From Methanocorpusculum sp. (lineage in GTDB: Archaea; Halobacteriota; Methanomicrobia; Methanomicrobiales; Methanocorpusculaceae), in assembly GCA_029987025.1 (NCBI GenBank), contig DALTWQ010000020.1, positions 1 through 18,459 on the forward strand: a stretch of DNA of 18,459 nucleotides, written 5' to 3'. The position numbers were made by a program, and so were the translations under genes. Below are positions 6,310-12,831 of the stretch, piece after piece. The notes beneath the pieces are model-generated. The model saw nothing but the letters and a program-made list of their open reading frames with translations, was not told the DNA's origin and searched no databases. The number at the start of each line of letters is the position of its first letter. Position 1 is the stretch's first letter.

Positions 6310-7449
6310 TTATACATTACATTCCCCTTCTCTCCAGCAGAGTTTCCATACATCTCCGTACCGGAAAAGAACACAGCCGTCCAGGAAATCAATCCAGTCG
6401 TCTGCGAATGAATACCCGGTAAGACAACCTATGCAGGAAACCGCAAACGCGTCATGCGTAACACAAAGCACGGTTCTGCCGTCTTCAGCGATTTCTTTTA
6501 AGTGCGCAAGGAAATACTTCGTACCCTCGGCAACCGGATAATGGCCCGGGAGAACTGTTCCTGCAAGGTACGAGCGGATTGCAGACAGCGTATCGTTATC
6601 CACATAGAACTCATGGCTTGACGGGTCATCGTAGATATATGCCCCGGGCATTCCGAGAGCGTTGTCGGGGACTGCGCTTCCTGCTATCAGCTCCGCAGTT
6701 TTCATACACCGTGAGATGGGGCTTGCATACGCTGCAGAGATTTCCGGCAGATGTGCTGCCAGTTCTTTTGCATCATTTTCTCCGCGGCGGGTGATTTTTT
6801 TATCAGACCCTCCTTCGCCGAGCAGGAACGGTTCACGTTCTGCGTGGCGGATGAGAATAACACAGGCATCATACCCGCTGTGGGCGCGGATAATTTCCGG
6901 GAGTCTGTTTTTCGCACGGGTTTTGCGCACAGCACCCCGCGGAATTGCATCATCAGGCGCATCAGCGCATCCGCGTATGTTCCCGCTTTTATCTATAAAG
7001 TGCCAGCCTGAGTCATCCCTGATGCGGGCAGTATCCCCTTCAAACGGACGGACATCATAGAACCAGTCGTTGTAGAGCAGCTCACCCGACGTCGTAATAT
7101 GTGCAGCCCCTAACTCTGCATGATACACACAGGCAATATTATCCTTGAAGTCATCAGCGCGGATAAAACTCAGCGGGTCGATGCGGCGTCCTATCTGGTC
7201 AATGTAGAAATATTCGCCGGTGGTGCCCTGTACCACTGCTGCTCCGCAGGAAAAATCTCCTGCATAACTGTAGCGTTCCTTGTAAACAGCGTTTCCTGAA
7301 AAATCGATATGATACCAGCCGTCTGCATCGCGGACTGCAGCAAGCCCCGGAAACACAAACGGTCTGACCTCCGGAAATCTGGCTGCATAAATAGGACTTC
7401 CGCCGAAAGTATGATGTGTTTTATCCGGGGAAGGTATGGGGTACTCCAT
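6310..7449 (-). CDS. WG-repeat protein fused to a histidine-phosphatase (phosphoglycerate-mutase-like) domain
   Basis: A 379-residue protein in two parts. Residues ~30-160 contain about four WG-type beta repeats, such as VRDADGWYHIDFSGN, TGEYFYIDQIGRR, an AAHITTSGELLYND unit and IRDDSGWHFIDKSGNI. WG repeats are usually binding modules. Residues ~193-375 form a histidine-phosphatase domain with LIRHAER (H202 the phospho-acceptor), SPISRCMKTAE (R247) and the second catalytic His in VTHD (H332). The core catalytic residues I can identify are present, so it is probably active. The substrate could be a sugar phosphate, a nucleotide or a phosphoprotein. No signal peptide is seen, so it is cytoplasmic. 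Only 10 nt separate it from the GAPDH stop upstream, but seven T fill that gap directly before its ATG, and no Shine-Dalgarno is present. Confidence 0.83.
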   Translation of the reverse strand: MEYPIPSPDKTHHTFGGSPIYAARFPEVRPFVFPGLAAVRDADGWYHIDFSGNAVYKERYSYAGDFSCGAAVVQGTTGEYFYIDQIGRRIDPLSFIRADDFKDNIACVYHAELGAAHITTSGELLYNDWFYDVRPFEGDTARIRDDSGWHFIDKSGNIRGCADAPDDAIPRGAVRKTRAKNRLPEIIRAHSGYDACVILIRHAEREPFLLGEGGSDKKITRRGENDAKELAAHLPEISAAYASPISRCMKTAELIAGSAVPDNALGMPGAYIYDDPSSHEFYVDNDTLSAIRSYLAGTVLPGHYPVAEGTKYFLAHLKEIAEDGRTVLCVTHDAFAVSCIGCLTGYSFADDWIDFLDGCVLFRYGDVWKLCWREGECNV

Positions 7450-7456
7450 AAAAAAA
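7450..7456 (-). terminator. Oligo-T terminator of GAPDH directly abutting the next ATG
   Basis: T7 on the - strand lies between the GAPDH stop (7460-7462) and the ATG at 7449. It may terminate most GAPDH transcripts and let a fraction read through. Confidence 0.6.
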
Positions 7457-7459
7457 GAT

Positions 7460-8485
7460 TTAGCGGATTGCAGTAAGTCCTACTGCTTTGTTGGTGATTG
7501 CAATAGACTCTTCTGCAGATTTGACGTCGCCTGCCATAGCGCGGATACAGTCAACGGTCTCGACAACCACATCAGCTTCCTGGTGGATTGCCTGGAAGAG
7601 GTATAAGTCGGTTCCGTCAAGAACAGAAACAGACTCCTCGAAGATACCGTTTTCCCAGACATCTCCTCTCGGACGGAGCATATCTGACGTGTACTCCTTC
7701 AGCTGTGCGGTGCTGGTAATGCCGCTTGCTTTGGTGATAACACCGAGGCGCGGGTGTGCTTTGATAAGCTCCATAACCTGCTCTTTGGTTGCCGGGTTTT
7801 TCAGCTCCATGTTTATGAAGTGCATGTGCATCAGAGTTGTCGGCACAATCATCGCAGAGGTTACGATGTTGATGTGCGGAAGAACGCTTTGTACATCCGG
7901 TCCGTGATGGGACGGAATGGTTACCGGGTTTAACACGATTGCATCAATCGGTCCGCGCTTGATATCTCCCGGGTCTCCGCCGCGGCGGACCATGGTTGCA
8001 CGGACCTTCTTTACGCCGAATGCTTTGTCGATAAGGTTGATGATTCTGCAAAGACCTGTGGTGTTGCAGGATACAACGCGGGCAAACTGACGTCCTGCTG
8101 CTTCTGCGTAGTTGCAGGATGAGTTAAAGGAGAATCCTGCGACCTCATGGTCTTCTCCGCCTTCCCAGATGGCTTTTTTGCCGTATTTTTCATACAGCGG
8201 CTTGTTGGAGACACCCACACCTCCCGGGGTTGCATCGACAACGATGTCAGCTTTCTGAATCATCTCATCAACGCTTCCTGCAACAGGGATGCCTGCCTTA
8301 TCAAAGGCGGATTTTTTGGAGATGTCTGCGATGTAAAGCGGATAGCCGCGCTTTACGGCGACAAGTGCTTCTGCTCCGGGTTTAGTTTTGGAAACACCGA
8401 TTATTTCCATGTCCGGCTGTGCAGATACTGCATCAGCAACACGTTTTCCAATGGTGCCATAGCCATTGACTGCAACCTTTATCAT
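7460..8485 (-). CDS. gap: Type II NAD(P)-dependent glyceraldehyde-3-phosphate dehydrogenase
   Basis: The archaeal type II enzyme interconverts glyceraldehyde-3-phosphate with phosphate and 1,3-bisphosphoglycerate. In a methanogen it mainly serves gluconeogenesis. The 341-residue form from the ATG at 8485 begins IKVAVNGYGTIGKRVADAV, the dinucleotide-binding Rossmann start. SCNTTGLCR puts the catalytic Cys at 140, and PSHHGPDV near 191 carries the conserved His pair. Length and motifs are normal for the family, which differs strongly from bacterial GAPDH. AAGGAT at 8498-8493 is a Shine-Dalgarno spaced correctly for the ATG at 8485 and too close to the in-frame ATG at 8491, so 8485 is preferred. 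Confidence 0.95.
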   Translation of the reverse strand: MIKVAVNGYGTIGKRVADAVSAQPDMEIIGVSKTKPGAEALVAVKRGYPLYIADISKKSAFDKAGIPVAGSVDEMIQKADIVVDATPGGVGVSNKPLYEKYGKKAIWEGGEDHEVAGFSFNSSCNYAEAAGRQFARVVSCNTTGLCRIINLIDKAFGVKKVRATMVRRGGDPGDIKRGPIDAIVLNPVTIPSHHGPDVQSVLPHINIVTSAMIVPTTLMHMHFINMELKNPATKEQVMELIKAHPRLGVITKASGITSTAQLKEYTSDMLRPRGDVWENGIFEESVSVLDGTDLYLFQAIHQEADVVVETVDCIRAMAGDVKSAEESIAITNKAVGLTAIR

Positions 8486-8502
8486 ATACATATCCTTAGG
8501 TT

Positions 8503-8535
8503 GTATATCTAAAAAAACCTATGCGGTTTAATATT
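8503..8535 (-). promoter_or_regulatory. Promoter region of gap
   Basis: Two TATA-like elements on the - strand: AGATATAC at 8510-8503 and ATATTAAA near 8535-8528. Because the mRNA needs to include the Shine-Dalgarno at 8498-8493, the distal element is the more likely TATA box. Confidence 0.4.
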
Positions 8536-8587
8536 CGGCAGAGGTCCTGATGACCGGTCAATGCAATAAATTTGATACGGAGAAAAG

Positions 8588-8600
8588 CAAATAAGTATAG
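8588..8600 (+). promoter_or_regulatory. Possible TATA box for the tRNA gene
   Basis: AAATAAGTATAG lies 13-25 nt before the mature tRNA 5' end. The spacing is short, so AATAAATTTGA near 8563-8575 is an alternative. Confidence 0.3.
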
Positions 8601-8612
8601 GCAATTTTTCGG

Positions 8613-8694
8613 GCGAGAGTATCCAAGCGGCCAACGGAGGCTGACTCAAGATCAGTTCGTAAGACGTTCGCGGGTTCGAATCCCTCCTCTCGCA
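8613..8694 (+). tRNA. tRNA-Leu (anticodon CAA)
   Basis: Folded by hand. The 7-bp acceptor is GCGAGAG (8613-8619) with CTCTCGC (8687-8693), with T8-A9 following. The D stem is TCC/GGA (8622-8624, 8636-8638). The anticodon stem GCTGA/TCAGT encloses the loop CTCAAGA, with anticodon CAA at 8647-8649. A long variable arm with a CGT-AAG-ACG stem (8658-8666) makes it class II. The T loop is TTCGAAT (8675-8681), with a T stem of four pairs plus one C/T mismatch (8671/8685). Discriminator A fits archaeal tRNA-Leu and not tRNA-Ser, which has G. It reads UUG codons. CCA is not encoded (CTA follows), and there is no intron. Confidence 0.93.
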
Positions 8695-8722
8695 CTAATT
8701 AACTATTCCTTCTTTCCCTCAT

Positions 8723-9793
8723 TCATTTCTCCGTCAGAAAAAACTCAGAGAGGTTATGCTGTGCGCTGTTTTTGTACGAACCGCTGATGCGGATTTCCAG
8801 CTGCTGTCTGAAGTTTTCTTCGAGCGCGGAGATTCTCTGTTCAATAATAATCTCTGCAAAGATTTTCATCATCGAAATTACGTCATCATTGTTTGCGCAG
8901 TGCAGGGCTGACAGGTACTTCCCGCGTTTATTTCCCGGGACAAGCATACGCGGGTATCCGGTTTTTATCAGCAGATAATTCAGCAGTTCACGGCCGACCC
9001 TTCCGTTTCCGTCAATAAATGGATGAATCGTTTCAAACCGGTAATGGAAAATCACCGCACACTCAAACGGATTATACCCGTCGGAAATTTTTTGGTAATA
9101 CCATGCAATCAGATTTTCCAGTTCCTCTTCAATTAAAAGAGACGGTGTTACCTGATAATCATATCCGGAGATGAGGATATTGTCTGTTGTACGGAAGTTT
9201 CCCGGGTCTGATAAGATGTTTGTCATTATCAGTTTGTGGAGTCTTCTGATGAAGGAGAGAGTAACTTTTCCGGTATGCTTGTTTCTGTATGCTGCAACCG
9301 CTTTGAAGTTTTGAATCTCAAAAATTTCCCGTGCTGATTTTCCGTTCGGAAGAATGCCGTGTTCAAGAAGTTCTTTTGTTTCACCGTATGTCAGCGTATT
9401 TCCTTCGATAGCTGTTGTTCCGTGGATGTACTGATACTCTGCTTCCTGCTCGTAATACTGCACTTCATCGGTAGAAATCAGGTTATTCACGTAGTTGTGG
9501 AGATATCTGAGACGTTCTATGGATTCAGCAGCGGCAGCATCCAGATATTCTGTTGTAACTGCATTCTGGCGAGCACTGAGATATTTTTTCTGAGCAGCGT
9601 CTTCGATTCTGAAGATATTTTCAGCAAGATATTCTGTTATTTCCTCTTCTGAGAGATGACTGCCTGATTTGATGTATCTTGCAATGACGCATTTCTTTCC
9701 GTCAGTCCTAAACTCACGAATCAGATAGTAATATCTATTCTGACTGTTCTTCTTTTTTCTTGCTTCAATCCGGTACCAGATAGTATGAGTCAC
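8723..9793 (-). CDS. Fic-domain protein (probable AMP-transferase) with a built-in inhibitory motif
   Basis: A 356-residue protein. Residues 5-45 form a small basic module (WYRIEARKKK..YYYLIREFRTDGKK) often found in front of archaeal Fic domains. Helices follow, then TTAIEG (126-131), which matches the class II inhibitory helix [S/T]xxxE[G/N], with E130 as the predicted blocking Glu. The catalytic Fic loop is HPFIDGNGRVGR at 257-268 (H257), a perfect match. Fic enzymes transfer AMP from ATP onto Ser, Thr or Tyr of a target protein. The target here is unknown. No antitoxin-like small gene is adjacent, consistent with intramolecular control. The start is GTG, with the TATA box at 9815-9824 placing the RNA 5' end at about that codon. 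By eye the gene is more AT-rich than its neighbours, hinting at later acquisition (not computed). Confidence 0.9.
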   Translation of the reverse strand: MTHTIWYRIEARKKKNSQNRYYYLIREFRTDGKKCVIARYIKSGSHLSEEEITEYLAENIFRIEDAAQKKYLSARQNAVTTEYLDAAAAESIERLRYLHNYVNNLISTDEVQYYEQEAEYQYIHGTTAIEGNTLTYGETKELLEHGILPNGKSAREIFEIQNFKAVAAYRNKHTGKVTLSFIRRLHKLIMTNILSDPGNFRTTDNILISGYDYQVTPSLLIEEELENLIAWYYQKISDGYNPFECAVIFHYRFETIHPFIDGNGRVGRELLNYLLIKTGYPRMLVPGNKRGKYLSALHCANNDDVISMMKIFAEIIIEQRISALEENFRQQLEIRISGSYKNSAQHNLSEFFLTEK

Positions 9794-9814
9794 TATAGTT
9801 ATGTTGGGGCTTTT

Positions 9815-9824
9815 GAAATATTTA
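9815..9824 (-). promoter_or_regulatory. TATA box of the fic gene, flanked by a GGGGC/GCCCC inverted repeat
   Basis: TAAATATTTC on the - strand, centred about 27 nt before the GTG at 9793. GGGGC at 9806-9810 and GCCCC at 9835-9839 form inverted half-sites either side of it, so a repressor binding both could cover the TATA box (inference). Confidence 0.5.
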
Positions 9825-9845
9825 TTTTACTAATGCCCCCACATC

Positions 9846-9868
9846 AAAAAAGAGACTGTATCTTCTCT
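9846..9868 (-). terminator. Hairpin plus oligo-T terminator of pepD
   Basis: On the - strand a 5-bp stem (AGAGA, 8-nt loop, TCTCT; 9868-9851) runs into T6 at 9851-9846, starting 3 nt past the stop. Confidence 0.6.
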
Positions 9869-9870
9869 TC

Positions 9871-11247
9871 TTATTTCCCGCAGCACTCTTTCACCAGAGC
9901 AGATACGAACTCTTTCAGCCGCAGGAAACTTTCGATGTTCAGCCGCTCGAATACCGTGTGCGGGTTTTCGATATCGGGTCCTACGCTTACAATATGCAGT
10001 GCGGGATTTTTCTCTGCCAGATAGCCTCCTTCAAGCCCGCCGTGAGTCGTATATACAGAAATTTCCGCATTAAAAAGACCGCGGTACACATCTTTTACCT
10101 TCTGCAGCAGGGGACTTTCCTCCGGTTCCTTCCAGCCCGGGAATTTGTCGGAAACCGACGTTTCTGCTCCTGCTTCGTCAAAGAACTTCTTAATCTCTGC
10201 TGTTTTTGCTTCGCACTCCGCGTTATCATTTCCGCGGACAAAGCAGGTAACAGAAACGGTACCGTCAGCCTCACATCTCAGAACACCGAGGTTTGATGAA
10301 AGCAGCGGTCCTGATGCGGAGCGTTTAAAGCAGCCGTTCGGAACGATTGAGAGTGCTGAAAGAATCTGTGCGGATGACTCTTTTGTCCATGGCGCTGCGG
10401 GGGATGAAACCTGCTCAATTTCCATCTTCAAATCAGGGTCGGTTTCTGCAGCATGTGATTCTGCAAACGCCGCTGCAAGAGATGCTGTGTCGTTATCAGC
10501 CGCGGTAAAGATGAACTCAGCAGTTCCCGGAATGACATTCTTTGCCGAACCGCCTGTGCAGGATATGAGCCGTACATCATGCAGCTCTGAAAGAAACTCA
10601 GCAGCACATTTTACCGCGTTCAGTCTTCCGGAATCAATCATGATGCCGGAGTGTCCTGAACGCAGACCGGAGACTGTTAATCTATACCCGGCTGACACAG
10701 GCGCGGCTTCTTTTGCCGGATGAAACACTGCATCGACAACAGCCCCTCCGGCGCAGGAGACACAGACAGAGCCCCACTCTTCGCTGTCGATGTTGAGCAG
10801 AGCATCCGCAGAAAGCCAGGCGGAAGAGATATTTCTTACCCCGTTCATCGTTGTTTCTTCATCGGCAGTGAATATACAGTCGAAACTGCAGTCCTGCAGG
10901 TCCTTGGATACCAGAGCCTCAAGAGAAACGGCAATGCCTGTGCCGTCATCAGCGCCGAGACTGGTTTCTTCTGCATACATCCAGCCGTCTCTGAGATAGG
11001 ATTTTACGCTGTCTTTTCCGAACACAAAAGAGGACCCTTCGCGGACAGCGGGCACCATGTCCTGATGCGACTGAAGAATGATATGCTTCTTTGAAGAACT
11101 CCCCGGGTGCTTAATCAGAACATTTCCTGCAGCGTCTTTTTCGTATGCGAGATTATGTTCTTCAGCAAATGTTGTCAGGTACTTCTGTATTGCAGCAAGC
11201 TGACCGCTCGGCCGCGGGACTTTTGTTATTTCTTCGAAATATTTCAT
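9871..11247 (-). CDS. pepD: PepD-like aminoacyl-histidine dipeptidase (M20 metallopeptidase)
   Basis: This M20C-type zinc dipeptidase cleaves Xaa-His and other dipeptides in the cytoplasm. Numbered from the ATG at 11247 (458 residues), the expected metal-site residues are visible: H61 and D63 in SHQDMV, bridging D100 in LGADDG, the catalytic Glu and metal Glu in DEET (129-132), D154 in NIDSE, and H430 in NPHT near the end. A lid (dimerisation) domain occupies ~185-370. Length is close to the roughly 485 of E. coli PepD. An in-frame ATG at 11427 would overlap the upstream gene and add 60 unrelated residues, so it is rejected. The TATA box at 11294-11287 predicts a ~16-nt leader before the ATG at 11247. 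Paired palindromes upstream of the TATA box suggest regulation. Confidence 0.9.
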   Translation of the reverse strand: MKYFEEITKVPRPSGQLAAIQKYLTTFAEEHNLAYEKDAAGNVLIKHPGSSSKKHIILQSHQDMVPAVREGSSFVFGKDSVKSYLRDGWMYAEETSLGADDGTGIAVSLEALVSKDLQDCSFDCIFTADEETTMNGVRNISSAWLSADALLNIDSEEWGSVCVSCAGGAVVDAVFHPAKEAAPVSAGYRLTVSGLRSGHSGIMIDSGRLNAVKCAAEFLSELHDVRLISCTGGSAKNVIPGTAEFIFTAADNDTASLAAAFAESHAAETDPDLKMEIEQVSSPAAPWTKESSAQILSALSIVPNGCFKRSASGPLLSSNLGVLRCEADGTVSVTCFVRGNDNAECEAKTAEIKKFFDEAGAETSVSDKFPGWKEPEESPLLQKVKDVYRGLFNAEISVYTTHGGLEGGYLAEKNPALHIVSVGPDIENPHTVFERLNIESFLRLKEFVSALVKECCGK

Positions 11248-11286
11248 ATCGTTGAGGTATTGCTCCAGATAAGTATGAGCGGATAA

Positions 11287-11294
11287 GATATATG
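11287..11294 (-). promoter_or_regulatory. TATA box of pepD
   Basis: CATATATC on the - strand, about 43 nt before the ATG. Confidence 0.55.
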
Positions 11295-11295
11295 A

Positions 11296-11322
11296 ATACT
11301 GCAGTTTATGATACTGCAGTTT
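11296..11322 (-). promoter_or_regulatory. Two direct copies of a palindromic 12-mer, probable operator of pepD
   Basis: ATACTGCAGTTT (+ strand) occurs at 11296-11307 and again at 11311-11322, 15 bp apart. Each copy contains the perfect 8-bp palindrome ACTGCAGT. The pair abuts the TATA box on its upstream side, where an archaeal activator or repressor would bind. Confidence 0.55.
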
Positions 11323-11341
11323 TTTTGTACATTGAATTGTT

Positions 11342-11376
11342 CTGTGGTAAAATCCGTATCCGGGATTTTCACACAG
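11342..11376 (-). other. Large imperfect stem-loop in the 3' region of the solute-binding gene
   Basis: CTGTGGTAAAATCC (11342-11355) and GGATTTTCACACAG (11363-11376) pair at 12 of 14 positions around a 7-nt loop. On the - strand it lies just beyond the T7 tract, so it would appear only in read-through or 3'-extended RNA. Confidence 0.6.
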
Positions 11377-11377
11377 G

Positions 11378-11384
11378 AAAAAAA
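11378..11384 (-). terminator. Oligo-T terminator of the solute-binding protein gene
   Basis: T7 on the - strand, 2 nt after the TAA stop. Confidence 0.6.
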
Positions 11385-11386
11385 GA

Positions 11387-12604
11387 TTATGCGGATTTAA
11401 TCTTGTAGGCAAGACCTGCAGAATCAAGAGCCGCTTTTATCTGAACGTCCTGAATCGAGTTAACCTGCGGGATTGCAATAAGTAAATCCTTTCCTGCTTC
11501 GCTGCTCTGTTTTGCCCATGAGACAAATTCATTCCAGTTGTTTGCCGGTGCATCTGCAGCGACAAGGAACGCAGAACCCTCGGTCATAATGGGGGAAATT
11601 ATCTTTAATCCGGGCTGGGTGTCGATGGAGCTGAGGAATGGCGGGGTTCCTGCAACCGCGTACTGGATACCGTTTGTCTGAAGCAGTGTCATCAGGTTCG
11701 GCCCTCCGGAACCGGCAACAAGGTTTACGGTGCAGATTTTCTTATCGTTTACATATAACTCTGCTTTATCTGCCGGTCCGTTCTTTTCAGTTACCGGTTT
11801 CAGGTAGATGCCGTAGTTGTCTTTGAAGTACTTCCAGTCTTTTATGACGATGAAGAGCGGGGAGTCATGGTCACTCTGCAGATATCCGATGCTGATGTCT
11901 TTGGATGACGGAACCGGGAATGATTCTTTGCTGTCGATGATCTTCTTTGCTGCATCGTACGGTGCGAAATCATAAATCAGGGCTTTTGTCTCCTCTTCGT
12001 TTGTAGAGAGCAGATTGTATTTAATCGTGCCTAAGTCTCTCTGAATCTGTAAGAACTCCATGTTGCTTGCAAGCCACTCGGGAGTAATTTCTGTTGAGAA
12101 GTGAATAGTCGGAAGAGATTCTTTGAGAATCTCGACACCGCTTACCGTCGTATCACCGAAGGTCGGGTTTGAGGAACCGTAGAGCCAGTCTGCGGCAAGT
12201 TCTGCGGATTTGTCCGGATACTCATTAATGTACTCGTTTCCAAGAAGCATGAGTCCGGTAAGAACTGCTGCTAAATCAGCATTCTCAAGTCCTTCCCTGT
12301 TTGCGCCGAAGACACAGCAGGTGTGGTCGTCCCATGTCTTTCCGTCACCACGCGGTAAATCCTGTGAGTAGGAGATGACCTTTCCGATGCCGGAAACCGC
12401 AGCAGCTGCGACGTTCGGCTGCCAGTTAATCATTCCGTCAATCTGGCCTAAGGCGAGCGAGTTTATCTGCTGACCTGCAGATATTTCCACCAGTTCAACT
12501 GCGGGTTTGTCAGTGTCAGCAGTTTCTCCGACACAGCCCGCAGCGAAAACAACTGCGAGGAGAACAAGAACTGCCGCTCCTGCGAAAAGCATTTTTTTCT
12601 GCAT
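11387..12604 (-). CDS. Lipoprotein solute-binding protein, SsuA/NMT1-like, apparently circularly permuted
   Basis: A 405-residue surface lipoprotein. The signal peptide ends in AAGC, giving lipidated C24. Residues ~36-190 (VELVEISAGQQINSLALGQIDGMINWQPN, GKVISYSQDL, HTCCVFGANRE, EYINEYPDKSAELAADWL, LKESLPTIHF) look like the second half of a nitrate/sulfonate/taurine-type binding protein. Residues ~236-403 (ISIGYLQSDHDSPLFIVIKDW, a TPPFLSS site, TEGSAFLV, AIPQVNSIQDVQIKAALDSAG) look like the first half. The normal order is the reverse. The linker at ~191-235 is charged. Residues ~272-290 look like an insertion. No permease or ATPase gene is adjacent, so the partner transporter, if any, is elsewhere. 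The ligand cannot be predicted. The TATA box at 12634-12627 predicts a leaderless start at this ATG. Confidence 0.82.
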   Translation of the reverse strand: MQKKMLFAGAAVLVLLAVVFAAGCVGETADTDKPAVELVEISAGQQINSLALGQIDGMINWQPNVAAAAVSGIGKVISYSQDLPRGDGKTWDDHTCCVFGANREGLENADLAAVLTGLMLLGNEYINEYPDKSAELAADWLYGSSNPTFGDTTVSGVEILKESLPTIHFSTEITPEWLASNMEFLQIQRDLGTIKYNLLSTNEEETKALIYDFAPYDAAKKIIDSKESFPVPSSKDISIGYLQSDHDSPLFIVIKDWKYFKDNYGIYLKPVTEKNGPADKAELYVNDKKICTVNLVAGSGGPNLMTLLQTNGIQYAVAGTPPFLSSIDTQPGLKIISPIMTEGSAFLVAADAPANNWNEFVSWAKQSSEAGKDLLIAIPQVNSIQDVQIKAALDSAGLAYKIKSA

Positions 12605-12626
12605 ACTTACTCATTGGATTCTGACA

Positions 12627-12634
12627 ATATATTA
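12627..12634 (-). promoter_or_regulatory. TATA box of the solute-binding protein gene
   Basis: TAATATAT on the - strand, centred about 27 nt from the ATG at 12604. It implies a leaderless transcript. Confidence 0.65.
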
Positions 12635-12796
12635 ATCGATGGATACGAGATGTATAATTTTATCCTGATTGGTATGCATGAGGGAAAATTATTGTTACTA
12701 TTGTATAATTCCTGCTGCCGCAGGCCGGGGATTTTATACGGGCCTGAAAGTTCTGCTTCATCGTTTTCTTTTCAGAATCGGTCAGTACCGTTTCTC

Positions 12797-12804
12797 TTTA
12801 TAGA
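12797..12804 (+). promoter_or_regulatory. TATA box of the mobA-like gene
   Basis: CTTTATAG, 28-35 nt before the ATG at 12832. It implies a short or absent leader. Confidence 0.6.
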
Positions 12805-12831
12805 TAGACCGCTAATAGATATGGCAGAACT

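Larger units (their letters stand above)
12605..12831. other. Divergent promoter region between the solute-binding protein and mobA-like genes
   Basis: Contains the two TATA boxes listed separately, and an inverted repeat CAGGCC (12721-12726) / GGCCTG (12741-12746) around a further TATA-like ATTTTATACG. The 80-codon frame at 12614-12856 is judged spurious. Confidence 0.5.

Noticed and set aside
8613..8694. tRNA-Ser, or an integrative-element attachment site at the tRNA
   Set aside because: The anticodon CAA and discriminator A indicate Leu. I found no second copy of the tRNA 3' end within the window and no integrase gene.
10145..10723. 192-codon + strand ORF inside pepD
   Set aside because: It is antisense to the conserved M20 catalytic and lid domains, which explain the conservation. 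No promoter or family match.
11248..11427. 60-residue N-terminal extension of PepD
   Set aside because: It would overlap the 3' end of the solute-binding gene and cross its terminator, the stem-loop, the palindromes and the TATA box. The family homology starts at MKYFEEITKVPR.
11387..12604. Frameshifted or truncated solute-binding protein pseudogene
   Set aside because: The frame is intact from lipobox to stop, the two halves complement each other without duplication, and the gene has its own leaderless promoter and terminator.
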